Below, one piece after another: positions 26,164-35,124 of a stretch of 64,000 nucleotides of DNA. Every line of letters starts with the position of its first letter. The stretch's first letter is position 1. Made by a program: the position numbers and the translations under genes. The stretch is from Flavobacteriaceae bacterium UBA7302. Lineage in GTDB: Bacteria > Bacteroidota > Bacteroidia > Flavobacteriales > Flavobacteriaceae. The stretch is from NCBI GenBank assembly GCA_002471825.1, contig DKQS01000006.1, positions 310,001 through 374,000 on the forward strand. Direction: 5' to 3'. The notes beneath the pieces are model-generated. The model searched no databases. It was not told the DNA's origin and was given only the letters and a program-made list of their open reading frames with translations.

Positions 26164-27534
26164 TTAATTTCGAATGAGTTTTAAAGTTAACGAATTGAAT
26201 CGAATAAATAAGAGAATCGCTGCTGTGGTTAATCCGGCTAACAAGCCCAACCAAATTCCGAAACTACCATACATCTCCTCTTTTCCAAGGAAATAACAAA
26301 TTGGGAATCCGACTACCCAATAAGAAAAGAACGTAATGATGGTTGGTATTTTTACATCTTGTAATCCACGTAAGGCACCCAGAACCATCACCTGAAGACT
26401 ATCGGTCAATTGGAAAATGGCAGCTGCCAATAAAAGTTTTCCAGCTATGGAAATTACTTCCATATTATCGGCATAATTCACCGGATCATCCAGATCTACA
26501 TATATCTTCGGAAACTGCTCGTGGAAAATCAGAAACAACAAGGCAAAAAACGCTGCAAAAATTAATCCGATGAGAAAAATGGAAAAGGCTATCCTACGTA
26601 GTTCCTCAAAGGCTTTCAATCCCTTTTGATTTCCAACACGAATCATTGCCGCCACACTAAATCCAGTTGCCACCATAAACGTCATGGAGGAAAGGTTTAA
26701 AGCAATCTGATTGGCCGCTTGCGGATTCTTACCTAAAAAGCCACTAATCCAAATGGCAACTGTAAAGATCCCTACCTCAAAAAGCATCTGCATAGCACTC
26801 AACGAGCCCAAATTGATGATCTTTTTCATCATCAACGAATCTAAGCTGAAAATCTTCGGATTCTCAATAATTCGATGGGACCGTTTGTTCTTATTCAACA
26901 AGTAGTATAAATAAATGACCATGACAAACCTTGATAGTAAAGTGCCATAGGCCGCACCCACAATCCCCATCTCTGGGAAACCAAACTTTCCGAAAATCAA
27001 AACGTAGTTCAAAGCAATGTTGAGAATATTTGCCAAAAGCGTTGCATACATGGGGTATTTGGTAATGGACATGCCATCGCTAAACTGCTTGATCCCTTGA
27101 AAAATTACCAAAGGAACCAAGGAGAAAGATACCAAATCAAGATACGGAATGGCCAAGTCTACTACTTCCTGTGGTTGATTCATGAATCGTAATAAAGGCT
27201 TGGAGAGGAAAATCAACACAAAAAGCATGATTCCTAAAGCGGTACAAAGAAAGAGTCCGTTTTTGTAAATAGACCTTGCATCTTTGAGATTGTCGGACGA
27301 ATCAGCCTCGGCAATCAATGGTGTGATGGCCGTTGAAAATCCGATTCCGATAGACATTCCGATGAACATAAAACTGTTCCCCAAGGATACCGCAGCCAAT
27401 TCTGCAGTACCCAACTGTCCAACCATAATGTTGTCTACAAAGCTCACAAAGGTATGGCCAAGCATGCCAAGCATCACTGGCGCAGCAAGCTTCCAATTGT
27501 ATCTAAATTCCTTTATGTAGTTGGCCAATATCAT
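26164..27534 (-). CDS. MATE-family multidrug/cation exporter
   Basis: The 456-residue, twelve-helix transporter is read from ATG at 27534 (MILANYIKEF); a TTG at 27576 would add 14 residues that precede the fold. The N-terminal helix pair contains the family signature AAPVMLGMLGHTFVSFVDNIMVG and the AAVSLGNSFMFIG segment. The second half repeats the pattern (NLGSLSAMQMLFEVGIF, LGALRGLQDVKIP). The family exports cationic drugs, metabolites or organic acids using Na+ or H+. The substrate cannot be told from sequence. It is followed without gap by a small acidic protein gene. Confidence 0.95.
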   Translation of the reverse strand: MILANYIKEFRYNWKLAAPVMLGMLGHTFVSFVDNIMVGQLGTAELAAVSLGNSFMFIGMSIGIGFSTAITPLIAEADSSDNLKDARSIYKNGLFLCTALGIMLFVLIFLSKPLLRFMNQPQEVVDLAIPYLDLVSFSLVPLVIFQGIKQFSDGMSITKYPMYATLLANILNIALNYVLIFGKFGFPEMGIVGAAYGTLLSRFVMVIYLYYLLNKNKRSHRIIENPKIFSLDSLMMKKIINLGSLSAMQMLFEVGIFTVAIWISGFLGKNPQAANQIALNLSSMTFMVATGFSVAAMIRVGNQKGLKAFEELRRIAFSIFLIGLIFAAFFALLFLIFHEQFPKIYVDLDDPVNYADNMEVISIAGKLLLAAAIFQLTDSLQVMVLGALRGLQDVKIPTIITFFSYWVVGFPICYFLGKEEMYGSFGIWLGLLAGLTTAAILLFIRFNSLTLKLIRN

Positions 27535-27604
27535 GAATAAATTTCGGGTTGCGAAGATACCATAACTTTTCAACAACAGTTTACAGACTCAATGGGATTT
27601 GTCT

Positions 27605-27612
27605 TATTTTTG
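27605..27612 (+). promoter_or_regulatory. -7 promoter element for tpx (TATTTTTG)
   Basis: A full TAnnTTTG match, 16 nt before the tpx ATG at 27629. No clear -33 TTG. It overlaps the region upstream of the start codon at 27599 that a longer reading frame would use, supporting the ATG at 27629. Confidence 0.5.
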
Positions 27613-27628
27613 TAAAAAACCGAATAAC

Positions 27629-28129
27629 ATGGCAAAAATAACATTACAAGGCAATCCTTTTAATACTTTAGGTGACTTACCGGCAGTAGGCAGTAAAGCA
27701 CCAAACTTTAACTTATCAGCAAGCGATTTATCTGTAAAAACTCTTCAAGATTTTGAAGGAAAGAAGGTCGTTTTAAACGTTTTCCCAAGTATTGACACGC
27801 CAACTTGTGCGACCTCTGTGAGAACTTTTAACAAAGAAGCATCCTCTTTAGACAATGCAGTTGTTTTATGTATTTCTAGAGATCTTCCTTTTGCACAAAG
27901 TAGATTTTGTGGCGCAGAAGGGTTGGAAAATGTAATCTCTCTTTCGGACTTTGCTAACGGAAGTTTTGGAAAAGATTACAACTTAGAAATTACAGACGGA
28001 CCTTTGGCCAATCTACACTCTAGAGCAATTGTGGTGATTGATGAAAACGGAACAGTAGTACATACAGAGCAAGTGGGTGAAATTGCAGATGAACCGAATT
28101 ACAGCGCTGCTCTTGAACATCTTTCTTAA
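27629..28129 (+). CDS. tpx: Thiol peroxidase Tpx
   Basis: This 166-residue atypical 2-Cys peroxiredoxin reduces lipid and other hydroperoxides with thioredoxin. The peroxidatic Cys60 lies in SIDTPTCATSVRTF and the resolving Cys94 in SRFCGAEGLEN, the same spacing as E. coli Tpx. The opening ITLQGNPFNTLGDLP is also characteristic. The start at 27629 (MAKIT) is preferred over an in-frame codon at 27599, which falls before the -7 element. The dgkA gene begins at the very next base after the stop, so the two are co-transcribed. Confidence 0.97.
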   Translation: MAKITLQGNPFNTLGDLPAVGSKAPNFNLSASDLSVKTLQDFEGKKVVLNVFPSIDTPTCATSVRTFNKEASSLDNAVVLCISRDLPFAQSRFCGAEGLENVISLSDFANGSFGKDYNLEITDGPLANLHSRAIVVIDENGTVVHTEQVGEIADEPNYSAALEHLS

Positions 28130-28507
28130 GTGAAAGCAAAGGGAAATTTTATTCAACAAAGGCTTAAATCCTTCAAATATGCATTCAAAGGATTTAAGCT
28201 TTTATTATTGAAGGAAGGGAATTTTCAAGTCCAATTTTTGGTTGCCATCATTGCTATCGTTCTTGGATTTGTATTTGACATTTCTTCTACGGAATGGATG
28301 ATCCAGTTGGGTGCAATTGGTTTGGTGTTGGTTGCAGAAGGATTAAATACAAGCATCGAAAAGTTGGCCGATTTTGTACACAAAGAAAATCATCCAAAAA
28401 TCGGAGTCGTCAAGGATATTTCAGCAGGGGCTTGCTTAATCGCTTCCTGCATTGGTCTCGCCATTGGATTGATTTTATACCTTCCGAAAATAGCTATGAT
28501 TTTATAA
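28130..28507 (+). CDS. dgkA: Diacylglycerol/undecaprenol kinase (DgkA family)
   Basis: The 125-residue protein has three membrane helices and starts at GTG 28130, immediately after the tpx stop. Family marks are FKYAFKGFKLLLLKEGNFQVQ at the amino end (surface helix), AEGLNTSIEKLADFV (the E-x-x-N-T-x-I-E catalytic signature) and VKDISAGACLIAS. It phosphorylates diacylglycerol or, as in Gram-positive members, undecaprenol in the inner membrane, recycling lipid carriers. Which substrate is used is not visible. It lies 40 nt upstream of ftsK. Confidence 0.93.
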   Translation: MKAKGNFIQQRLKSFKYAFKGFKLLLLKEGNFQVQFLVAIIAIVLGFVFDISSTEWMIQLGAIGLVLVAEGLNTSIEKLADFVHKENHPKIGVVKDISAGACLIASCIGLAIGLILYLPKIAMIL

Positions 28508-28547
28508 GCAAATATGTATATTTACTCAATAAAGTTGAGCATTATTA

Positions 28548-30974
28548 ATGGCCAAGAAAAAACGATCGACCAAATCTCCAATTAAACGAATCTCTACCCT
28601 TACTATTTCAAAACAATTCAGAACGGTTTTGGGTACATTCTTTATTCTATTAGCTGTCTTTTTAGGGATTGCTTTTATTTCCTTCTTTTTCAGTTGGCAA
28701 GAGGATCAAAGCAGCTTGAATCATTTATTGGACAAAAGCGTTTCAGCCAAAAACCTTCTAGGTAAATTTGGAGCAAATCTGAGCCATTTTTTCATTTATG
28801 ACGGTATCGGTTTGGCCGCTTTCATCGTTTCTTACAAAATCCTGCTTACCGGGATCTACATTTTACTCGAAAAGAAATTCTCTCGAATCATCATTTCTTG
28901 GAACTGGGGCATCTTAAGCATGCTTTGGCTTTCGGTAACACTTGGATTCCTAAATGATAAATACGCTTTGCTTTCTGGTGTTATTGGTTATGAAATCAAT
29001 AACTATTTGCAGACCTATTTGGGTAAAGCCGGACTCATTATCATTATTATTTTTCTAGGAGTTAGCTATTTGGCCATTCGTTACAAGGTTTCTTTTGATA
29101 AGTTGATTGAATACATTAAAAAATCAAGTGAGGCAAAAAGTGAGGATAATGAAACAGAGGCCATATCCGATAATATCGAAACTCCAATAGATGAAGAAAT
29201 TTTGGATGAAGCTCCAAAGTCTCAGTTCGAATTATCGCTTGAAAATTTACAGCCAACCATTGGAAAACCTTCTGATCTCGGAAAAAAGGAAGAAACAATA
29301 GAGCCTATTGTTGTTGAAAAAGAAAAGCCTGCTGAAGTTGATTTAACACCTACTTTGAAGGAAGAACCTACCGTCAAAGAAAAAGAAGTTGAGGTAAATA
29401 TTGAGAAAGGAGTCACCGAAAAAAGTGTTACTGAAAATTTGTCCGATAAACTAGTAAAAGATTTCGGTGAGTTTGATCCAAAACTAGAATTGGGTAGTTT
29501 CCGCTTTCCTACTTTCAACCTGTTGAAACAATACAACGAAAGCATTTCCATCGATCCTGAGGAATTAGAGCAGAATAAAAACCGAATTGTTGAGACCTTA
29601 AAGAATTATAAAATCGGAATCGAAAAGATCAAAGCAACGGTCGGACCAACCATCACGCTTTATGAAATTATTCCGGAAGCTGGAGTTCGAATTTCGAAAA
29701 TCAAAAACCTAGAGGACGATATTGCTTTGTCTTTATCTGCTTTAGGAATCCGAATTATCGCACCCATCCCAGGGAAAGGTACCATCGGTATTGAAGTACC
29801 TAACAAAAAGGCAACGGTGGTTTCCATGCATTCGGTAATTGCTTCGAAGAAATTTCAAGAGTCACCTATGGAATTGCCAATAGCTCTTGGAAAAACGATT
29901 TCTAACGAAACCTTTGTGGTAGACCTTACCAAAATGCCGCATTTGTTAATGGCAGGTGCTACCGGTCAAGGAAAGTCGGTGGGATTAAATGCCATTTTAA
30001 CTTCCCTACTCTACAAAAAACATCCTGCAGAAGTGAAGTTTGTGTTGGTAGACCCTAAGAAGGTCGAATTGACACTTTTTAATAAGATTGAAAGACATTA
30101 TTTGGCTAAACTACCAGATTCGGAAGAAGCTATCATTACAGATACCACCAAGGTAATCAATACTTTGAACTCCCTTTGTATTGAAATGGACAATCGTTAC
30201 GATTTATTGAAATCGGCGATGGTTCGAAATATCAAGGAATACAATCAGAAGTTTAAAAAACGAAAACTGAATCCGAATGACGGACACCAATACCTACCGT
30301 ACATTGTCTTGGTGATTGATGAGTTTGCAGATCTGATAATGACAGCCGGAAAAGAAGTGGAAACTCCTATTGCGAGGTTAGCCCAATTAGCTAGGGCCAT
30401 TGGAATTCATTTAATCGTTGCCACTCAGCGTCCATCTGTCAATGTAATTACCGGTATCATCAAGGCCAACTTCCCTTCAAGAGCAGCATTCAGAGTTACC
30501 TCAAAAATTGATTCAAGGACCATATTGGATGCCCCAGGAGCCGATCAATTGATTGGTCGTGGTGATATGCTTTATTCAGGTGGAAATTCGTTAACACGTC
30601 TCCAATGTGCTTTTGTAGACACACCAGAAGTGGAAAAAATCACCGATTTTATTGGATCGCAACGAGCTTATGCGAGCGCGCACATGCTACCTGAATATGT
30701 GGGTGAAGAAGCAACATCGGCCTTAGATAACAATATTGAAGATCGTGACAAATTATTCAAAGAAGCTGCGGAAATAATTGTAACAGCCCAACAAGGTTCG
30801 GCATCGTTATTGCAGAGAAAATTGAAACTAGGATACAACAGAGCCGGTCGTTTGATAGATCAGCTAGAGGCAGCCGGAATTGTAGGTCCTTTTGAAGGAA
30901 GTAAAGCAAGACAAGTTCTCGTTCCTGACTTGGTTTCGTTAGAACAACTGCTTGCGAATGAATCAAATAACTAA
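28548..30974 (+). CDS. ftsK: DNA translocase FtsK/SpoIIIE
   Basis: The 808-residue protein has four N-terminal membrane helices (about 25-190), a charged Glu/Lys/Pro linker (about 195-310), the alpha/beta motor and a C-terminal gamma winged helix. Walker A is GATGQGKSVG with Lys476; Walker B is VLVIDEFADL with Asp591. The gamma domain (LLQRKLKLGYNRAGRLIDQL to the end) normally reads polar KOPS-like sequences. The protein pumps DNA at the septum and assists dimer resolution. The linker is short compared with E. coli FtsK. Its stop overlaps the next start by one base. Confidence 0.97.
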   Translation: MAKKKRSTKSPIKRISTLTISKQFRTVLGTFFILLAVFLGIAFISFFFSWQEDQSSLNHLLDKSVSAKNLLGKFGANLSHFFIYDGIGLAAFIVSYKILLTGIYILLEKKFSRIIISWNWGILSMLWLSVTLGFLNDKYALLSGVIGYEINNYLQTYLGKAGLIIIIIFLGVSYLAIRYKVSFDKLIEYIKKSSEAKSEDNETEAISDNIETPIDEEILDEAPKSQFELSLENLQPTIGKPSDLGKKEETIEPIVVEKEKPAEVDLTPTLKEEPTVKEKEVEVNIEKGVTEKSVTENLSDKLVKDFGEFDPKLELGSFRFPTFNLLKQYNESISIDPEELEQNKNRIVETLKNYKIGIEKIKATVGPTITLYEIIPEAGVRISKIKNLEDDIALSLSALGIRIIAPIPGKGTIGIEVPNKKATVVSMHSVIASKKFQESPMELPIALGKTISNETFVVDLTKMPHLLMAGATGQGKSVGLNAILTSLLYKKHPAEVKFVLVDPKKVELTLFNKIERHYLAKLPDSEEAIITDTTKVINTLNSLCIEMDNRYDLLKSAMVRNIKEYNQKFKKRKLNPNDGHQYLPYIVLVIDEFADLIMTAGKEVETPIARLAQLARAIGIHLIVATQRPSVNVITGIIKANFPSRAAFRVTSKIDSRTILDAPGADQLIGRGDMLYSGGNSLTRLQCAFVDTPEVEKITDFIGSQRAYASAHMLPEYVGEEATSALDNNIEDRDKLFKEAAEIIVTAQQGSASLLQRKLKLGYNRAGRLIDQLEAAGIVGPFEGSKARQVLVPDLVSLEQLLANESNN

Positions 30975-31651
30975 TGAAGTTTATTATGAAAGTTAACATT
31001 ACACTTGTATGTCTATTTTTAGGTTTAATTACCTTTCAACCTATTTTTTCTCAGAGTTCTGATGAAGCAAAAAAACTTTTGGATGAAGTTTCGACAAAAA
31101 TGAGTTCCTATGACAACATGTACATTGGGTTTAGCCAAACCTTAAGTAATGTGGATGCTGGGATTAAAGAAGGAGACGAACCTCCTATTCGAGGTGTTGT
31201 GCACTTAGCTGGTGAAAAATACCGATTGGACTATCTTGGAAACCAGTTCATATTCGATGGAAAGAAATTGTATGTAATCAACAACGATGAAAAAGAAATC
31301 TCGGTTTCTGACGGAGATTTGGAAGATGAAGACGGATTTATTTATCCTTCTAAATTACTAACCTTTTACAAACAAGGGTACAATTTCGAAATGGGGAAAC
31401 TACAATCCGTAAGAGGTAGGAAACTGCAATTTGTATCGCTCTACCCTATTGATAGCGACTCTGATATTGTAAAGGTTGAACTTGCTATTGATGCGAAAAC
31501 CAAACATATTTCACAATTGATTCAAACCGGAGGAAATGGATCGAAAACAAAATTTACCATCACCTCATTTAAGAGCAATCTTTCTTTAAATGATAACTTC
31601 TTTGCCTTTAACAGAGAAAAGTATTTGAAGAAAAAATACATAATCGATTAA
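30974..31651 (+). CDS. LolA-like outer-membrane lipoprotein carrier protein
   Basis: The 225-residue secreted protein has a signal peptide ending PIFSQ. The mature part has the LolA half-barrel pattern: AKKLLDEVSTKMSSYDNM, IGFSQTL, GVVHLAGEKYRLDYLG, FIFDGKKLYVINNDEKEISV. In Bacteroidota this family stands for LolA, which carries lipoproteins across the periplasm, although some members serve other lipids. An alternative ATG at 30986 would shorten the signal region by four residues. Translation is coupled to ftsK (1-nt overlap) and a terminator follows at 31679-31708. Confidence 0.88.
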   Translation: MKFIMKVNITLVCLFLGLITFQPIFSQSSDEAKKLLDEVSTKMSSYDNMYIGFSQTLSNVDAGIKEGDEPPIRGVVHLAGEKYRLDYLGNQFIFDGKKLYVINNDEKEISVSDGDLEDEDGFIYPSKLLTFYKQGYNFEMGKLQSVRGRKLQFVSLYPIDSDSDIVKVELAIDAKTKHISQLIQTGGNGSKTKFTITSFKSNLSLNDNFFAFNREKYLKKKYIID

Positions 31652-31678
31652 TTGTCTTGGCAATTAACAGGAAATTAG

Positions 31679-31708
31679 TAGCATCTTTTTTACGAAGATG
31701 CTATTTTT
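31679..31708 (+). terminator. Rho-independent terminator after the ftsK-lolA unit
   Basis: A 9-bp perfect stem TAGCATCTT/AAGATGCTA with a 7-nt loop, then five T. The right arm contains the ATG at 31698, so that ATG is unlikely to start the next gene. Confidence 0.8.
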
Positions 31709-31715
31709 GTGGCTG

Positions 31716-33164
31716 ATGAAAATCATTGATAGATACATCCTTAAATCCTTTTTCAAGCCATTCATAGCTACCTTTTTGATCATCATCTTTGTTTTGGTAA
31801 TGCAAAACCTTTGGAAGGTGTTCGAATCAATCGCTGGGAAAGGGATTAGTGTCATTTTCATCCTGAAGTTTTTATACTATACAGCCCTGAGTTTGATACC
31901 TCATGCCTTACCTATTGCCGTGCTCCTCTCCTCCATCATGACCTTAGGGAACCTTGGAGAGAATTACGAGTTTTCAGCGGCAAAATCGGCCGGAATTTCA
32001 TTGCAACGTCTGGTAAGACCTTTGGGAATCTTGGCAATTATTCTAAGTGTGGTGAACTTTTTTGTATTGAACAACGTCTTTCCATATGCCGTCTTCAAGC
32101 AAATTAACCTGCAACAAAACATCAAAAGAAAACAGCCCGAAATGGCTTTGATTCCAGGAAGTTTCAACAAAGACTTACCCGGCTTTCAAATAAAGTTTGA
32201 TGAAAAATATGGTGAAAAAGAGAACATGCTTAAGAATGTTCTTATCTATGATTTAAGCAAGAATACGGGAAATCAGAAAGTCATAACAGCAGAAAAAGGT
32301 AAGATTGTATCAGAACCTGGAAGCAGATACATGACCATGACCCTGTACAATGGATACTACTACGAAGAGCATGTAAAGTCGGCACGAACCCCGCAAAAAC
32401 GGAAAAAGATGCCCGCCTCAAGTGCTACCTTTAAGGAATACGAATTCAATATAGACATTGGGGATTCTATGAATGATGGAAAATTAGATTCCATTAACGG
32501 AAAAGGAAGTCCCATGATGTTTAGTTTGAAAGAAATTGGGGATACCATTCCGAAACTTAAGAAAACTTACGATGAGCGCATCGCCATGCGCGCTAAAAAC
32601 ATCTTTGCCAATACCTATGCAAAGGATTTGCATTATGTCCCGGACTCTCTAATTAACAAGAATATTGATTCCGTTAGCACATTAAATAACTTCGATTTAC
32701 AATCGAAAATCAACATACTCAACTCGGCCACCACAAAATCTAAAAGAGCCATTAGTAATTTGAAGAATTACAGCAGCTCACTGAAATGGAAACGAAAGAT
32801 TCTCAATTTCTATGACATCGAATATTACAATCGAGTCGCCTTCTCTCTATCGTGCATCATCCTGTTTTTTATCGGTGCATCTTTGGGATCTATTATTCGT
32901 AAAGGTGGATTTGGTTTACCGATGGTATTGGCAATCGGGATTTACGTGGTTTATTTCTTCTCCAATTCCTTTGGAAGAAACCTAGCAGAAGAAAGTACCA
33001 TCAGCTCTTTGTTGGCCTCATGGATATCAGCCATCATCATGATTCCAATCGCCATACTTTTAACTCGAAGAGCCACAAAAGACAAGGGAATCTTTAACTT
33101 TGATGCCTTTGTGCAACCCGTTACTCTTTTATTCAACAAAATATTCATCAAGAAAAGCAATTAA
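31716..33164 (+). CDS. LptF/LptG-family permease (lipopolysaccharide export)
   Basis: The 482-residue inner-membrane permease is read from ATG 31716 (MKIIDRYILKSFFKPF); the ATG at 31698 lies inside a terminator hairpin. It has six helices, three at the N-terminus (FLIIIFVLVMQNLW, LSLIPHALPIAVLLSSIMTLG) and three at the C-terminus (FSLSCIILFFIGASLGSIIRKGGFGLP). A large periplasmic domain lies between them and is longer than usual, with a Lys/Ser-rich segment near 340-370. The LPS-bridge family spans YjgP/YjgQ; whether this is LptF or LptG cannot be told. Only 3 nt separate it from ribB. Confidence 0.93.
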   Translation: MKIIDRYILKSFFKPFIATFLIIIFVLVMQNLWKVFESIAGKGISVIFILKFLYYTALSLIPHALPIAVLLSSIMTLGNLGENYEFSAAKSAGISLQRLVRPLGILAIILSVVNFFVLNNVFPYAVFKQINLQQNIKRKQPEMALIPGSFNKDLPGFQIKFDEKYGEKENMLKNVLIYDLSKNTGNQKVITAEKGKIVSEPGSRYMTMTLYNGYYYEEHVKSARTPQKRKKMPASSATFKEYEFNIDIGDSMNDGKLDSINGKGSPMMFSLKEIGDTIPKLKKTYDERIAMRAKNIFANTYAKDLHYVPDSLINKNIDSVSTLNNFDLQSKINILNSATTKSKRAISNLKNYSSSLKWKRKILNFYDIEYYNRVAFSLSCIILFFIGASLGSIIRKGGFGLPMVLAIGIYVVYFFSNSFGRNLAEESTISSLLASWISAIIMIPIAILLTRRATKDKGIFNFDAFVQPVTLLFNKIFIKKSN

Positions 33165-33167
33165 ATC

Positions 33168-34307
33168 ATGGAAAGCATCATGAATAAAACCAAACTCAAT
33201 ACAATCGCCGACGCCATAAATGATATTCGAAATGGAAAAGTCATCATTGTGGTGGATGATGAAAATAGAGAAAATGAGGGCGACTTTTTGGCTGCAGCAG
33301 AAATGGTTACCCCAGAGATGATCAATTTCATGGCCACTCATGGTCGTGGACTCATTTGCACACCATTGACAGAAAATCGTTGCAAGGAGTTGGAGCTAGA
33401 CATGATGGTAAACAACAACACTGATCCTATGGAAACGGCCTTTACCGTCTCTGTGGATTTGCGCGGAAAAGGAGTAACAACGGGTATTTCGGCATCCGAC
33501 AGGGCCTTAACAATCAAAGCATTGGTAGATCAAGACACCAAGCCTTTTGACCTTGCTAGACCCGGACATATATTTCCTCTAAAGGCGAAAGAGGGAGGTG
33601 TTTTGAGAAGAACTGGTCATACCGAGGCTGCCATTGATTTTGCACGACTAGCAGGCTTGCAACCAGCTGGAGTGATCGTAGAGATCATGAACGAAGACGG
33701 AACCATGGCGCGATTGCCTCAATTATTTGAAGTAGCCGAAAAGTTTGATATTAAAATTGTGTCCATCGAAGACTTGGTAGCCTATCGAATGGAGCATGAT
33801 TCCTTGATTGAAAAGAAGGAAGATTTTGAAATTGAAACGCGATTTGGAAAGTTCAGGCTTCGTGCTTACGAACAGACTACAAATCAGCAAGTACACTTGG
33901 CTTTAACCAAAGGAACATGGTCACCGAATGAAGAGGTATTGACCCGAGTAAATTCGACCTCCGTCAACAATGACATTTTAGGAACGCTTACCAATAATGC
34001 CGATAAAAAACTTGATATGATGTTTCAAAAAGTGAATGAGGAAGGTCGTGGGGCCATCTTGTTCATCAACCAACATCATCAGTCCAAAAATCTATTGGGT
34101 CGTTTGAAAACCTTAAAAGAGAATCAGGCCAACGGAATCATCAAGGCACCTGCCGTGACCATGGATAACAAAGATTTTGGAATTGGAGCTCAGATTTTAC
34201 ATGACATCAACATCAGTAAAATAAAGTTGATGACCAACACCAAGCAAACCAGAAGAGTAGGTATGATTGGATACGGATTGGAAATCGTTGATTACGTAAC
34301 CTACTAG
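33168..34307 (+). CDS. ribB: 3,4-dihydroxy-2-butanone-4-phosphate synthase with degenerate RibA-like tail
   Basis: The first 210 residues are a complete RibB: VVDDENRENEGDFL, THGRGLICTPLTE, GHTEAAIDFARLAGLQPAGVI and NEDGTMARLP. This enzyme turns ribulose-5-phosphate into the four-carbon riboflavin precursor. The remaining 165 residues align with GTP cyclohydrolase II but have lost its zinc site: the region that normally reads H-S-E-C-L-T-G-D with the C-D-C cluster reads NSTSVNND and LTNNAD, with no cysteine. The tail is therefore probably not a cyclohydrolase. An in-frame ATG at 33180 is an alternative start. The stop overlaps the convergent pepE by 4 nt. Confidence 0.93.
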   Translation: MESIMNKTKLNTIADAINDIRNGKVIIVVDDENRENEGDFLAAAEMVTPEMINFMATHGRGLICTPLTENRCKELELDMMVNNNTDPMETAFTVSVDLRGKGVTTGISASDRALTIKALVDQDTKPFDLARPGHIFPLKAKEGGVLRRTGHTEAAIDFARLAGLQPAGVIVEIMNEDGTMARLPQLFEVAEKFDIKIVSIEDLVAYRMEHDSLIEKKEDFEIETRFGKFRLRAYEQTTNQQVHLALTKGTWSPNEEVLTRVNSTSVNNDILGTLTNNADKKLDMMFQKVNEEGRGAILFINQHHQSKNLLGRLKTLKENQANGIIKAPAVTMDNKDFGIGAQILHDINISKIKLMTNTKQTRRVGMIGYGLEIVDYVTY

Positions 34308-35005
34308 ATACTTATTTTTGTTTGAGTGGCAAGTTCAACCGGAGTTTCTCCTTGTTTGAACAATCGCGCTGTATGTGGTCCTCGAAGCACAATTTCATCT
34401 CCAAATACTTCCAACCAGCTTCCTTCACGAAGGCCTAAAACGGGTGTTTCGTTGTAAATGTGAAATTCTTTAATTCGAGTTTCTCTAGTTTCACCCATAT
34501 GTGTTGAACCTTCAATTGGATCAAGATAGTGGGCGTTGATGTTAAATGGAATCAATGAAAGCGTGTCATAGCTTGGAGGATAAACGATTGGCATATCATT
34601 GGTATTCATCATGGTCACCCCACAAATATTACTACCGGCACTTGTGCCCAAATACGGAGTGCCATTTTCGACGGCATTCTTCAAAACATAAATCAATCCG
34701 TTTCTGTACAATTGATTTACCAATTCAAAGGTATTACCACCACCGGTAAAAATTCCCTCAGCTTGATTGACAGCCGTTCTCGGATTTTTAAATTCATGAA
34801 TTCCTTTTACTTGTATTCCGAGGGTCGCAAATGGCTTGGAAACCTTGGTCGTGTATTCATCATAACTAATGCCACTGGGCCTTGCATAGGGAATAAAAAG
34901 CAATTGTTTGATGTCTTTGAAATGCTCTTTTAAAGTTGGTAACAGGTATTCCAAAGGTCCGCTACCATACACCGTTGAGGTACTAGCAACAATCATTTTT
35001 TTCAT
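34304..35005 (-). CDS. pepE: Dipeptidase E (peptidase S51)
   Basis: The 233-residue cytoplasmic serine peptidase hydrolyses dipeptides with N-terminal Asp. Ser122 lies in the nucleophile elbow GTSAGSN, with Asp137 (NDMPIV) and His159 (NINAHYLDP) completing the triad, matching the E. coli enzyme positions closely. FTGGGNTFEL and the terminal region GLREGSWLEV are also conserved. A minus-strand TATTTTTG at 35017-35010 lies only 4 nt before the start codon, implying a very short leader or a leaderless message. Its end overlaps ribB by 4 nt. Confidence 0.95.
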   Translation of the reverse strand: MKKMIVASTSTVYGSGPLEYLLPTLKEHFKDIKQLLFIPYARPSGISYDEYTTKVSKPFATLGIQVKGIHEFKNPRTAVNQAEGIFTGGGNTFELVNQLYRNGLIYVLKNAVENGTPYLGTSAGSNICGVTMMNTNDMPIVYPPSYDTLSLIPFNINAHYLDPIEGSTHMGETRETRIKEFHIYNETPVLGLREGSWLEVFGDEIVLRGPHTARLFKQGETPVELATQTKISI

Positions 35006-35009
35006 ACTT

Positions 35010-35017
35010 CAAAAATA
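35010..35017 (-). promoter_or_regulatory. -7-like element just before pepE (TATTTTTG, minus strand)
   Basis: A full TAnnTTTG match on the minus strand, 4 nt before the pepE ATG. If used, transcription would start at or near the start codon. It could also be a chance match in AT-rich DNA. Confidence 0.3.
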
Positions 35018-35124
35018 CTCTATTCTGACGTGATTTTACCCTTAAGATTAACAAAAGTTTAAAAGGTCGTTGGCAATTTTTTAGGAAGGGTATTGGCTTT
35101 CTTTGTTTCCACTGAACTCAACCA

